The notes below the pieces were generated by a model. That model was not told where the DNA came from and made no database searches. It saw only the letters and a program-made list of their open reading frames with translations. 64,000 nt of DNA. It comes from Rhabditoides inermis (taxonomy: Eukaryota; Nematoda; Chromadorea; Rhabditida; Rhabditidae). The stretch covers positions 1 through 64,000 of the forward strand of contig CAWZYM010000204.1 of assembly GCA_963966185.1 (NCBI GenBank), written 5' to 3'. A program made the translations under genes and the position numbers. This document shows, piece after piece, positions 42,403 through 54,024 of this stretch (its first letter is position 1; every line of letters starts with the position of its first letter).

Positions 42403-45400
42403 TCAGTACGGCGGATCGATCCACAGTGCCTCTACGACCTTGTTCCTTCCGAAGCCGCCAAGCGTGTAGATCACCTTAATAGTCTTGAAGTTAAAAACGT
42501 TATCGATAATGTTATAAGTTATAACACATCTAGTTTGAACAAACTCTGAAAGGGAAGGGTTCTAGATCGCGGAAATGAATGTTCCTAATGTCAATGTCAC
42601 TGACAGCGTACATACTTTGTCGGTTGCCAGGAGGCCTATGCCGTTTCCCGCGTGCTCCAGGTCTGCCAGACTCGTCCACTCGCCGCCAACCGACATCTGT
42701 AACCACAGATTCAGCAAAAAAGAATCTTCACAATACAGTTATTAAATGCTTGTAGTTTGATATGCTCATTGTGATTCATGGACACAATCAGTTGGGCAGT
42801 TGTTGGGAGCGGATTATGTGGTTAGTTCGTCGTTAAGTGTACTCACATGAACAGACTTCCAGCCATCCCCGTATCCTCCGGCGATGAGCAGTCGACCCGC
42901 GTGCGACGCGATACTCACAAACGAGACATCCTTCAAGTATACATGATACCCTACTGCCACACAATGAACGATCGTCAGAGTGTGAGCACGACTCGCAACA
43001 CAGCCGCAAGTCTCACTCACATCGGTCGGCAGCGTGGGTCCGGTAGTCCACTGATTGCCGCGCACGTCGAATATATCGACCGGTTTGTTCTTGCACCATC
43101 GCTCGACGACCGCCATGTCTCCGTTGAACTCGCACGCGGAAACGATCCCGTAGCAGTTGACGAGATCGGGGAGGTCCTGCTTCTTTCCTGCAAGTATGTG
43201 ATATCCTCGAATACATCTCATTTTGCGTACCGTCTCGAATGTCGAATCGGAACGCAGTGCGCAGAGGTGACGACGACCGGCCACCGAACACGTAGATCGT
43301 GTTTTCGTGGGACACGGCAGCGTGGTTACTTCTAAACAATGTTCATAGTTCATAGTTCTATAGCATAGCCATGTTTTATGTGTGTTGTATCGTGATATCT
43401 GTTATCTGTCGTGTTTAAGAGACGCGGTCTCCAACTGATAAATTAGTTGTGCTCATGTGTCTTTTGATGTATTGGGGCGACTCGCGGGTGGTTTGATGGT
43501 CAGGGGTAGTGGCTAGATGGGTTTTCCTCATTAAGTGTTGTCGGACCTTTCGGCGGCTCTACATCATGTACCCACGTGCACGATAGTTCATACACAGAAT
43601 TTTTTTGTTAAAATTCTGAATTCATTTCCTACATACGTTTTATTTTAATGTTTATCTTTATTATTATTTTTATTATCAACATAGTATACTCATAAACATA
43701 CCTGTCATAGCTAACGCCGCCATTCGACCACTTGTCGGTGACGGGGTCGTAGCAAATTGAGGAGGGTCTACGAATACGTGTGTGTACTATTGATATCTTC
43801 CAGTTACCCATACCCGCCATCTCCTCCTATCACGTACAGCTTCCCGCCAGCCGCGCACATTGCACTGTCCTCTCGCCGGGATCCCATCGCCGCAATCAGC
43901 TTGCACTCACCTGTGTAATGTATTACCTAGTTCGAAAATAGTGCTGTAACACTAATTGTCTGAATCTCTGGTTTCGCACGCTTGTGCAGTAAACTTACTT
44001 GTCTTTCTTTGATCTATCACACAGCGCGCGACATATCGCAATAATGAAAGCTATTTTGTTGAGTTATTAATACTCATAAAACAGAATGTGTAGTTTTTAC
44101 AATTTACAACATTAAAAGTGGTTGTACCAGTAATCGGATTGAGCACTTCAGCGGTATATGCATTTTCGCCGAGGCCGCCCACGCTGTAGAGAAGACCGTC
44201 CAGCTCGGCACAGCAGTGATAGAGTCTGATATGAAACAGTCAGTGACATCTGTGATTGTGACTGCCCACAAACCTGTCATGCAGCAGGTCGCAGAGTCGC
44301 GTCCACTTCTTCTTGTCGAGCTTCCACGCGAGAGGCGGCATGCCGCGCAGCACAGGCTGCGTGTACTTGAGAGACTCGCGGAGAAGCGTCTGCAAACAGA
44401 CGACTCCCACACAATTCGACTATCCCTTGTCGGAAACTCGGTCAGGCTACTCTGACCACCGACTTTGAACTACTTTTCAAAGCGCCTTCGAGTGCAATGG
44501 GATCGAGACTGACCGCAGTGCTACACACATGAACATAACAGATCCATATGAACAGATCATAGTTCTACCTCGCTTGCGACTCGAATACGGTGCTCTCACC
44601 ATCTGTCTCTCTTGTTTTAGCTGACCCTTTGTCGTTCTCTATTGTAGTACACACGTACACGTACTCACATGCATGGCGGCGACGAGCATCTCATTGCACT
44701 GTTCGTCTTGTCGGACGAGCGTCTCGTGGTAGACTGTGTCGAGGAGGCACGAGCGCCCGAGACCCGTGAGACGAACGTGCGACAGCAGCCTGGGATGGCA
44801 AGTGGAACATGGATATGTCATTACTCCTTACATATTTACTTGTTCAAATACCACGTGGGTGTTTCGTGGTAAGTTGCATTAATATATTAATATGCTCGCA
44901 GTTTGGGCTAGTAAGCAAGGTCGGTTACTTTCGTAAGAGTATTTGAACAAACGCGTACTGTGCCAGGTGCTTCTTGCGCTCTCCCTTGTTCTCGTCGTCG
45001 TTGTGTCCGCGCACCCACGTCATCACAGCCACGAACAGCGCCGTCTCGGAGCAGTTGATGCCCATGTCTGTGTGCGAAGTGGGAATGAGTGACGTCGGTA
45101 ATGGACACATGTCAAATGCGAAACCACGCGTAGAATTGTAGTTTTGTTATTGATAGACAAATTGAATTTCTTAATAACCGGTCTACGACATCACAATTAA
45201 TGGAGTATGTTAAATAATTGGTGAAAAAGTTAGATTCAAAAATGCTCTGTCGACTCCGTTTCCCTAGATGTAGCGTTTGATGTTGTGAATCATAGAAGAC
45301 TTCTTAAAATAATAGAATCACGGAATTTGGAGAAAACTATATAGATGGCTGCCAAAATAGTTATCTGGATCATCACAGATTTTTTGCCGTGAGCACTAAG

Positions 45401-46719
45401 TGGATAGAGCGTTCGTCTCTCAATCTCAAGCTCGCCAACCCAACTCCCTGTCTGCTGACGTCGTCGTTATCTAAGAACCCTATCTTGTTCTTGACTATGA
45501 AGACCCCGGATTCAACCGGCTAAACAAAAACAACAACAATTCTAAGGTCTGCGATTCAAACGGCCAAACGATGAGCCGGCCGCCGAATCAATCTGGGGAT
45601 CAACTCTTTTCTTGTCTCGCGCGTTTGATCTCTCTCGCCTACTGATGAGTTTCGCGCATTGGTCCTGGTTGATTGTATATCTAACTGTCAGACGAGGACT
45701 GTATGATCCATCGCAAACATACCTTGCACTAGCCGCGAGAAGTCTTCGTGCGAGAGACTCGGAAGATCCTCCGAGGCAACGAGGGCTCTATTCAAATCAC
45801 AGCTTGTAAACGAATCTGATTGAAGCACTTACCCGAAATATTCTCGAATGAACTGCCACGAAAGTGCTTTGATCTCCTCGCAGTCATATAGCTTAGAGAA
45901 GTTCCACATTTCGATGCAGTTGAAACGCGTCACGTACTTGACATTGATCAGGTACCTGTAAACACTCGATGACTTATATGCATCACTATACGAGTGACTT
46001 CTCGCAGGCGGACTTGAGTGACGTCAGTTGGAGGTACGCAGCCTCTGGCAGTAGAAGAGGCACGGTTGTGCTGTCTGAACAAGGTTACATCGAGAATGGA
46101 GAGTCGGGAATCACTTGAAGTTGCGGTCAGTCTCTTCAAAACACTCCCGAATGCTCTCGAAACACTTCAGAATTACGTTCGGCTCACGGCTACTTGGAGA
46201 ATTCTTACTCTCAACATCTCAACTCACTGATGACTATGCGTCCGGTATAGATGTACTTGACGAGTCTTTTGAGCGTCGTGTAGTCAGTGTCCTACAACAC
46301 TCGGCATTACAATCCGGTCAGATGATGTGTCCACCATGTCGACGACGTTCTCGCGCGCCTCCCGCATTCCAGCCGCAAATATCTCTTTAAAGTGCGGCGA
46401 CGCAGCCAACAAAACCAGCTTGTGCACTTGGAACTGAACAATGTGACGATTGCAAGATGAACAAGCGTTAAAAGTTCTCAATTTACCCTGTATTTTTCGT
46501 CGTCACTCGTTTTGTGCTCCCTCGATGTGAGCACAACATCGCACAGTTCACCGGATCTGTAGGAACAACAGTTAACAATCATCGGAAGGAACGTAGAATG
46601 GCAGGAATGGGGTAAGGCTCACAGACCTTGCCAGAGTTTGCTTACTTTCTCATATCATTGAAGCGAGCCAATGTCTCGGGCACAGGGGTATGTAGCACTC
46701 CATCACTCGAGCTCGCCAT
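42403..46719 (-). CDS. BTB-BACK-Kelch protein (KLHL-type Cullin-3 adaptor), 18 exons
   Basis: Eighteen minus-strand exons: 46646-46719, 46487-46556, 46335-46433, 46228-46291, 45992-46074, 45833-45936, 45723-45787, 44959-45067, 44669-44789, 44274-44389, 44128-44225, 43808-43910, 43702-43767, 43231-43331, 43021-43187, 42847-42930, 42616-42696, 42403-42474. Every phase matches, giving about 558 residues. The BTB domain (about residues 5-125) has CDVVLTSR, FQVHKLVLLAASPHFKEIF and YIYTGRIVI. A BACK domain with NCIEMWNFSKLYDC and LFVAVMTWV follows. The C-terminal half is a Kelch propeller with Gly-Gly repeats such as LLYSVGGLGE, LYVIGGDGGYG, IYVFGGRSSSP, LLIAGGYGDGW and IYTLGGFG. KLHL proteins recruit substrates to Cullin-3 ubiquitin ligase or bind actin; the substrate is unknown. 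Intron 3 is only 44 bases. Intron 7 contains LINE debris. It is the best-preserved long gene here. Confidence 0.92.
45255..45345 (+). mobile_element. LINE reverse-transcriptase fragment in Kelch intron 7
   Basis: A short stretch reads SLDVAFDVVNHRRLLKII, matching the conserved D-x-x-x-A-F-D-x-V-x-H motif of LINE reverse transcriptases. Nothing else of the element remains. About 40 bases on, GCACTAAGTGGATAGAGCG resembles a tRNA A-box region. Confidence 0.5.
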
Positions 46720-46846
46720 CTCCTGATCACTCGTCACAATTAAATGATCATTTGATTTTGTTCTCTGATTGTGAATTCAGAACATTCATAAAATCGGAAG
46801 CGGATTCGGAAACGATTATCATGTGAGTCACGACACGGACAACACG

Positions 46847-47144
46847 TTAAAGGTAGTGTACCCTCTGGTTTTCGAAGTTGAGTTAGCACGGAATGTGAAA
46901 TTAGACCAAAAATGTTGCCATATGACGGAAATGCCGAAAAGTTGGAGAAACCATTACCCATCGTGCACGTTTGTGCACGTTTGTGCACACTTTTATATTG
47001 AACGAGTGTATTCATGAGCAAGTTAGATAAACTTTGAGGCGACTTTGAAATAATTTTTATATGAGAACGTACTTTATTTTAGACAAATTTTTTACATCTT
47101 ACAGCTAACTCAACTTTGAAAATCAGAGGGTACACTGCCTTTAA
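46847..47144. mobile_element. TTAA-flanked MITE, family 1, short copy
   Basis: Terminal inverted repeats TTAAAGGTAGTGTACCCTCTG and a complement ending in TTAA, with a 300-base AT-rich interior. Its right TTAA (47141-47144) is also the left TTAA of the next MITE. Confidence 0.8.
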
Positions 47145-47371
47145 AGATACAGGGGCCTATTCGCCCTCCGCTGAGAGAAAGGGAGAGAGAGAGCACACAA
47201 AAAGAAGAGAGCGCAGAGTGGCATGAAATTGAAAATTCACGTTCAGAGCGGTCTGCTGATCATTTCTGATCACCGCGCGCACGTAGAACTTTCATTCAAC
47301 CTGCATTTTAATAACCGTACTGTGACGCACAAATGATTAAAATGGTCAGAAATAGGCCACTGGGTCTTTAA
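47141..47371. mobile_element. TTAA-flanked MITE, family 2, copy 1
   Basis: It begins TTAAAGATACAGGGGCCTATT and ends AATAGGCCACTGGGTCTTTAA, an inverted repeat of about 20 bases. The interior is short and non-coding. It shares its left TTAA with the family 1 MITE. Confidence 0.75.
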
Positions 47372-47889
47372 ATAACCATTAAGATCCATTGAATCAGGCG
47401 GAGAGCGCAAAACAAAGGAAGAGGGGTGTGGCATTCACTCTACTGACGCTATTTTCCAATCGCGATAAAACATTTCACAACAGATGCGTTTTGCAATGTC
47501 AGCATGATAAGAGACGATAAGAAACTGGTGCGTGGCAGCACTGTACTCACTTTTTCCATAATACACGTTGGCCCCCCCCCCCCTTCTGCCTTGTTATTAT
47601 GATAAGAAAATGCCATGTGAAAATGGGCGCCGCGCGGGACCACACACCGGGCAACCGGTGACAATAATTTCGCAGCGTGCATTTCCGAAAGCGTTTGGTC
47701 ATTTTTCGCTGCAATTGGAGGGGTACGAGATCATTTTCACCGACTGCCCGGTGTGTTGTCCCGCGCGGAAAATGAGTATCTTTAAAATCTGTAGTCAAAT
47801 GCACAGAGCCCTCAACTATCTCCCTGAATAAAACTATACGTGGTTTTGATTGCTCGGTACCAACCGCAACGCCGCAACGGACTGTTTTC
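47372..47889. other. Unassigned spacer
   Basis: About 500 bases with a poly(C) run near 47572-47583, and no supported exon. An inverted pair exists: CCGGTGACAATAATTTCGCAG near 47655 has partial complements downstream, but this was not resolved further. Confidence 0.4.
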
Positions 47890-48290
47890 TGCCTTTGAGA
47901 AACTCTCTGATCCAATTAAAAGTGTTTCCACGGATGCCCATGTCAAAAACATTTCAAATAGAAGTGAATGGTTCATGGTGTCGAAAGCTTTCTTGGAATC
48001 AAAGTATATGCAGACAATGACTGAACCTGCAGAAACATATTTACACCAATGACTATGACATCAATATTTTGGACATTTGTAGATCTGTTTTTGCGAAAAC
48101 CAAATTGTTTAGGGGAAAGAACGTTATTTTTTTTCAAAGAAACATGTTATTTGCTTTACGCAGAGGCCATCAAAAACTTTGGATATGCTGCAAGTTAGAG
48201 AAATAGGCCTATAATTCGAGACAAGTTCACGAGGACCCTTTTTGTATCGAGGTTTAATCCATGCAGAAGCATATGAGGAATAGAACAAAC
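47890..48290 (-). mobile_element. CR1/Jockey-like LINE reverse-transcriptase fragment
   Basis: Read on the minus strand in shifting frames, it shows YFDSKKAFDTMNH at about 47960-48010, then (upstream) an NQFGFRKNRSTN-like block near 48100 and an IXGLFL/YRPISL-type block followed by SISKVFDGL near 48180-48220. These are ordered reverse-transcriptase landmarks of CR1/Jockey LINEs. Several frameshifts and stops show it is dead. Confidence 0.65.
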
Positions 48291-48299
48291 TGACATAGA

Positions 48300-48780
48300 C
48301 ATGGAGCGGGACAAGTTGAATGCGCTGTATGACGAGTGTAGTGAGAAGCGCAAGTCGGGGGTGACTATTTCGTGTATGCCAACCGTATCATTCTCCGCAG
48401 TGGGCTCACCTCTGTGAAGGAGCAGCTCAAGGCCTCGGCCAAGAGCAGCAGGAAGGACCAGAAGGGGGCTTCGGGCCGTCTCGGTACCTCACAGAGTGTG
48501 GGGAGTGGAGAGTGTGCGGTTCCGGTCACCCCGCAGTCCGGGTCACCCTCGGGTGGCGCCGCCCCTGCAGTTGCCGTCCCAGTCGTCGCTCACCCATCAG
48601 GCAATGGACTCTTCCGAGACCGCCGCCGAGGTGACAGCGCAACCATCGCCCGCAAAAAAACCCACTAGCGCGTCACCGTCAATTATCAAGTCTCTCTTTC
48701 TATTTGCAAATACTCGCTCAATTGTGAACAAGCTAGTAGAGTTATATTTCAAGTCACCGGAAATTCCCAGTCAGTTTCAG
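48300..48780 (+). mobile_element. LINE ORF1-end/ORF2-start fragment
   Basis: The frame at 48372-48668 carries YANRIILRSGLTSVKEQLKA, then a Gly/Pro/Ser-rich stretch. The frame at 48496-48786 ends SLFLFANTRSIVNKLVELYF, which resembles the N-terminus of LINE endonuclease ORFs (N-A-R-S-I-x-N-K). It stops at the family 2 MITE at 48783. Confidence 0.45.
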
Positions 48781-48782
48781 TT

Positions 48783-49240
48783 TTAAAGATATAGGGGCCT
48801 ATTCAAACAGCATGCTGATCGTAAATTTTTAAATTTCGCGCGTTTCTTTGCTCGCCAAGAAAACACATGGGCATAACTCGTTGTACCAGTTGAAATCACG
48901 TGATGAAGTACACAAAACATGCGGGTGCTATGAGAATCGAACCCGGGATAGTCACAACAGCAGCAGCGCATGCTATCCACAACACCATGAGGGATAGTTG
49001 CGGAAGATATATCGAGTGCGGTAGCTGCGGTAGATATACTCAAGACACGCGCAGCTATCGATACAAACCGGGTTTGCTATGTTTTTCAAGCGGGAATTTG
49101 AAATTCTGCGATCACAGTTGCCGATGAGCGTTTCTCAATCACGATGAACCTTTGTTTCTCCGTTCCAATTTAAGTTTGTTTGTGTTTTTGTGGACTATAA
49201 ATCATTAAAAAATGTTACAAATAGGCCACTGTATCTTTAA
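48783..49240. mobile_element. TTAA-flanked MITE, family 2, copy 2, with tRNA-like insert
   Basis: The ends TTAAAGATATAGGGGCCTATT and AATAGGCCACTGTATCTTTAA match copy 1, with TTAA at both termini. On the minus strand the interior has a tRNA-like promoter pair: an A-box-like TGGTGTTGTGGATAGCATGC near 48970-48990 and a B-box GGTTCGATTCT at about 48933-48943. No cloverleaf could be made by eye. Confidence 0.7.
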
Positions 49241-49263
49241 AGGATTTATCCGGACAATGTATT

Positions 49264-52102
49264 TTATAACTCCGCTACGCTACGGTATAACGCGAATTTT
49301 ACCCCGTTCCAAGCAATCAACCAGACAGGGGGAAGGGTCCTTTATCTGAGTCGCCACAATGCATCAACACGCTACAGTACAATGTTTTGACGGTCGTTCC
49401 GGACGAGGCGACCCCTCGACGGTTGGGCGGTCGTTGTTCCTCGCCCCCGTAGTCGACCGATCCTGTAGCCTTGAGGGGTGGATGTGCTGACGCATCCGCT
49501 GAAAACGCAACCATGTGCGATGTGCTGAAAGGATAAAGCTGCACGCAAACACATCACACTTGCTATATTTCAGCGTTTATTGTCATAAAACGTGAAATGT
49601 TACCACATACAACACGAAACGCGCAATGAATACATGCTACCGTAATCGTGTGGCTGCTGATAGCCACTGTACGGCTATTACTTGTATTCAACTATCGCGT
49701 GTCAACCGTGTTAGTGTGTGTGGGTACCTACTCTCTGGGTAGTTGGTTGGTGGGTCGACGGTTGTCCGAGAGTAGTTCATCGAGGCGCAGCCACCCCTCG
49801 CGCCTGTCCTCGCCTCACCCATGCGAACCTGAATCATCGCACATCATCTAAGCGTCCACCTCTATCCTTATAGGTTATTCCGCTTGACATACACACTGGG
49901 TGGGTGGGTGGTAGTGTGTCTCATAGATGCGAGCTTTTTAGTGGGTGGGTGGGCGGCCAAAAAGCGAGCCCTAGAATGGCGATCGATCGCCGCGATCCGC
50001 CATGATCACACAGGCTCCGCCCACTGACTCCAACTTGGCAAGCTGAGCGCACTCACCCCGCCCCCCCCCGTTGATGCATTGGAACTACCGCAAAATTATA
50101 CATTATAACTCCGCTACGCTACGGTATAACGCGAATTTTACCCCGTTCCAAGCAATCAACCAGACAGGGGGAAGGGTCCTAGAGAACAGCAAAGTAGCAG
50201 GCGTAGAATGGGGTATCCATATAGGGTCTATAGAAAGTTATTGCGCGCAGGCACGAGAACCGATGCATTCAATCACTGTCAAATAAAGCAGAAACGTAAC
50301 ACGCGTTGCGAAAGCAGCGGTAATGTGCATATGGTTGCAGAATGTGATGCAAACGAGTGGACTCGACTCCGTGACTCTGTCACTGTCCGATTCAATTCTA
50401 CTGTATAGTGAATTTGCGTAGTAAATGTGGTCCACATACCATCGATGCGCGTCATTCTTCATTCACCTCGCAATATGAGGATGGGAAGCGCAAGACCACC
50501 GCAGCGTCACTCCCTCAATCTACACGAACGCGAACAGGAATGGAAAGCCGTGCCCAAGGAACATCATTGTATTAACATCAACGCGTGTAGCTCGCTCGGA
50601 TTCCAGAGGTAATAAAGTGGGGTGAGATGGTGGGGTGACCTCAATGTGGTTCGTGGTTCTCGCAACCACCAATGTCTAAACATGCATTAGCGCTCCGTTA
50701 ACCGTGGTGGACAAGCAGAGTGGGTAATGGTGGCAAGTGCATCATCCGTTTACTACACGCGCTGCTCGAAATTTCCGTTTGCTATAACAGCGCGCAAAAA
50801 TATATCACGGAATATTGGGCACACTCACGGTTGTTGGGTGAGAGAGAGAAAAGTCGTCTCATTCCTGCTCTTCTCCCACTCACACATCGGTCCCGGGTCG
50901 ACCTAGACAACCAGTAGTCGGTCTGCCGCATTCAATACAACATGTGTCAACAGCCAAACGTGTGCATACCTGCTGCTGGATCCAATAGGATCGGTGACCC
51001 ATCGCACCATGGAGTACTGACGCTCCATGCGTTGAATCCTGACATCCACATAAGTCAGTAATACCAATAAGACAATGGGAGCCACGTGTATAAACCGTGC
51101 TGACCCACCGCCAGCCGACCTGTCGCGTCCTCTCCGCGCAGCCTCTCCGCGCATTCCGCTCGTCTCGGTCTCTCGCCAGAACTCAGCCGGCCTGGAATCA
51201 GCCTTGACTTGGCCGATTCGCCTCCAATAATCGGGCATCAAGGCAATTCGCACCTGTGATCTCATCTCGATGCAGATCCACGGCTTACTCGACCGCGCCC
51301 GCTGCACACACATCTGTCGCTCGCTTCACCCTGCACACTGCAGTCTCCGTCCGACATGGACCCTCTGTAAGCAACAGAGTCAATAACATGGATATCAAGG
51401 TGCCACGCACACAATCCGGTCACCTGGACAATGTGTCGATATACTAGCAACACCGTGCTAGGTGTGACACAACCACCTGGACAAGGCGTTCCTTCGGTTC
51501 GGGGGGCAGCGGTTCGAATACACGAACCCCGCCACTCCACGTCCACGAAATAAACACAACAAACACACCATGTTCGTACGTAACATGTCAACCGCATGCT
51601 CTGGCACAACCGTACGACCGTGTACCAAACAATGATTTTTGAGCAAACCGCTCCACCGCGAACCTTCATCATAACGACGATGACGAAATTTGTGAAACTG
51701 CGTAATACCAGCTAGTGTCTTGAAAAGAGATGGAGACATAAGTAATGAATACAATAGTGTATATGCAACACAAAATGAGATGATAAAACACGCATACGTT
51801 GTGGAAACCTTTGCAACAAAGAATTTTCGAAATTCGAAAACTGCTCATCCTGAGCAGAGACCAACGATTGTCGCGTGAAAACTGCACATATACACACTAA
51901 AGAATACACAAAAAGAACTGAAAAAATCGATAAAATACAAATTTCGGCGACTCGGGCAAAAAGCGAGCCCTAGAATGGCGATCGATCGCCGCGATCCGCC
52001 ATGATCACACAGGCTCCGCCCACTGACTCCAACTTGGCAAGCTGAGCGCACTCACCCCGCCCCCCCCCCGTTGATGCATTGGAACTACCGCAAAATTATA
52101 CA
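49264..52102 (+). mobile_element. Split-direct-repeat element 2 (A'1..B'1A'2..B'2)
   Basis: The architecture is the same as the element at 1631-5417 but in a different sequence family. Repeat A' (78 bp) is at 49264-49341 and 50103-50180; repeat B' (145-146 bp) is at 49958-50102 and 51957-52102. B'1 runs directly into A'2. A' begins TTATAACTCCGCTACGCTAC, aligning base for base with the start of repeat A of element 1. B' begins CAAAAAGCGAGCCCTAGAATGG, related to the start of repeat B (AAAAGCCGTAGAATGG). B'1 and B'2 differ by one C in a poly(C) run. No reverse transcriptase or recombinase frame is seen, so it is non-autonomous. Its right end is about 95 bases from a BEN exon fragment. Confidence 0.65.
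49958..50180 (+). repeat. Central B'1-A'2 junction of split-direct-repeat element 2
   Basis: B'1 (49958-50102) abuts A'2 (50103-50180), giving CAAAATTATACATTATAACT. The outer copies are A'1 at 49264-49341 and B'2 at 51957-52102. B' contains the palindrome GGCGATCGATCGCC. Confidence 0.85.
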
Positions 52103-52325
52103 ATATCATTTCGAAAGATGGTTTCGTTGATGAGAAAAAAAACGACCCCAACCTGAATATAAGGCAAGATTACATTGCCGGATACACACAGGATACATAC
52201 AATACCTCGATTCGAAACGAAAGTAGTAAACACCTGAAAGCAGTTTGAATACACAGGCAAACATCTCTCCTGTGTTGGTAGGGGATGTTTATGATGATTG
52301 TTTGGGAATAATGACTTGTTTGCAG

Positions 52326-52837
52326 GCGGCGTTCCAGCGATGCGTTTCATCGACGAAGCGACCGAATCGGTCATCTTGGACAAATGCGACAACAACGTGA
52401 TGGTGTACGCGCGCAACCTCGGCAAGGTGCTCTTCAAGGACTCACTCAACCTATACCTCAAGGTACGCCCACGCATCTTCCATTATCGATTGATTCATTT
52501 GATCTTCTGTGTTATTCAATTCATTTGATGAAATTCAATTGTCAATTGTTTATTTGCCGATTTTACGGTATGGCTTGGCAAAGTAGCGGGAACCTTATTT
52601 TATATCAGTAGCTAGTAGGATTTCGTTGTTGTGTTTTTTTTTCATGCTTTTATTTTATAATGTTTCTCATTGTTTGTTTGATTGATGGATTGGTTGTAGG
52701 ACCAAGAGCCGGATCGGCAAGAGTTCCTGCACGAGATAGTCGACTACCGCTTCCCCACCAACTCTCCCCTCAAAACGAAGCAGAAGTGGAAGAACTGTTC
52801 TGCTGCCATCAACAGAAACCGGCCCGATCCGAAGTAG
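52326..52837 (+). pseudogene. BEN gene fragment: exons 16-17 only
   Basis: Exons 52326-52462 and 52700-52837 correspond to exons 16-17 of the BEN gene, with intact splice sites, frame and stop. Substitutions include S-A to S-V and F to L in ESVILDKCD. Homology begins about 52200 in intron 15 and runs to about 53160 in the 3' flank. All upstream exons are missing; sequence before 52103 is the split-direct-repeat element. It cannot encode more than the fourth BEN-like repeat. It lacks the foldback insertion found in copies 1 and 2. Confidence 0.85.
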
Positions 52838-53160
52838 ACCAGCCGGTACTCATATTTTATTGTTTCTATTTCATTTCATTTCATACTTTGCACATTGATG
52901 ATCCAGTGATTTCCAGCACTCTCCTCTCTTGCTTTACACTGTAATACAGACAGAAGAAGACACCCCGTGCCTCTCTCTATGCACCCACTCTCTATGCATT
53001 GCACTCCTCTCTCGTCTCTTTAGCTAATTGTTACGTCACTATACACAAGTGTTATGTTTTTGGTCATAATTCTGTTTATACGATTTTGGTATACGCGTTT
53101 TTCGAGGTGTTGTAAACGCAGCAGAGTTTGCGAGTTGATTTTATGTTAAACTAATTTGTA

Positions 53161-54024
53161 TTTTTTTTTGTTATATGCAACAAAAAAAAGAATAGAAACG
53201 AATGGCGAGAATAAAGCAATCTTGATACTGTCGTTTTTTTCTCGTTTTTTCGTTGTCGGCCTCGTTTTTAAATGAAACAAAATTAAGCAAGATGGTACAA
53301 AAACAAAAAAAAGTAGACAATAATAAGCAAACTACAGATGCAAAATTCTAGACAATTATTTCATATGTTTTGACAAAACACATTCTTGTCACAAATGAAA
53401 AATCGGCTTTGGTTGCGTTTGTATGCCAAGACTCGATTTAACTTCTGAAAATTAAATATAAATATATTTAACAACACATACAAATGAATATGTAAATACA
53501 CTCGAAATGGGACCCTCATCACCGACACAGAGAGAATCAGACATTGTTTGAGCTATATCGCAAACGAGTGTCACAGTTTGTACCCGTTACGAGTCGTCCG
53601 TGTTCCCACCAGCTCCCACGGCTCGGCATTTCGGTGGCTGCTCTCTGTACGCAGAGTGTCCGCAGACAGCGACCGTGCCGCGGGCAAATGCACCGCAGGC
53701 AGTGTGCCATTCCATTCTTCGGGGAGCGCACAGCGATCGAGACGCCTTTTCTGTCTGCGGACAGCGGGAACTCACCTAGTTGCATAGTTCACTTGTGAAC
53801 ATAGTTGCATAGTTCACACGTGAACTGATCAGTTTCAGGGCATCATCATATCGGTTCAGACGAAAACGTCCTCTTGCTCGGGGATCACTGGTCCATTGCT
53901 CTGTTCGATGAGTTGGTCCAAGCACTACTGACCGCCGTGGTCTTACGGATGCGGAAAAGGCACAGAAACTCGTTTCGTATCGGCTCACTGAAAACGTTGC
54001 GTTGAGGACTGGGGTGAAGGGACT
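53161..54024. other. Spacer between BEN fragment and srv-like receptor
   Basis: No supported gene. It contains repeated CATAGTTCAC/GTGAAC palindromes at 53785-53825 and an inverted pair built on TGTCCGCAGACAG (about 53659 and 53750), suggesting an unidentified short foldback. Confidence 0.5.

Noticed and set aside
47568..47915. Minus- and plus-strand frames near a poly(C) run
   Set aside because: No recognisable motif, and the frames sit between a MITE and LINE debris with no splice signals.
53540..53800. Overlapping frames of 60-84 codons on both strands
   Set aside because: An inverted repeat in GC-rich DNA gives similar frames on both strands; no family features.
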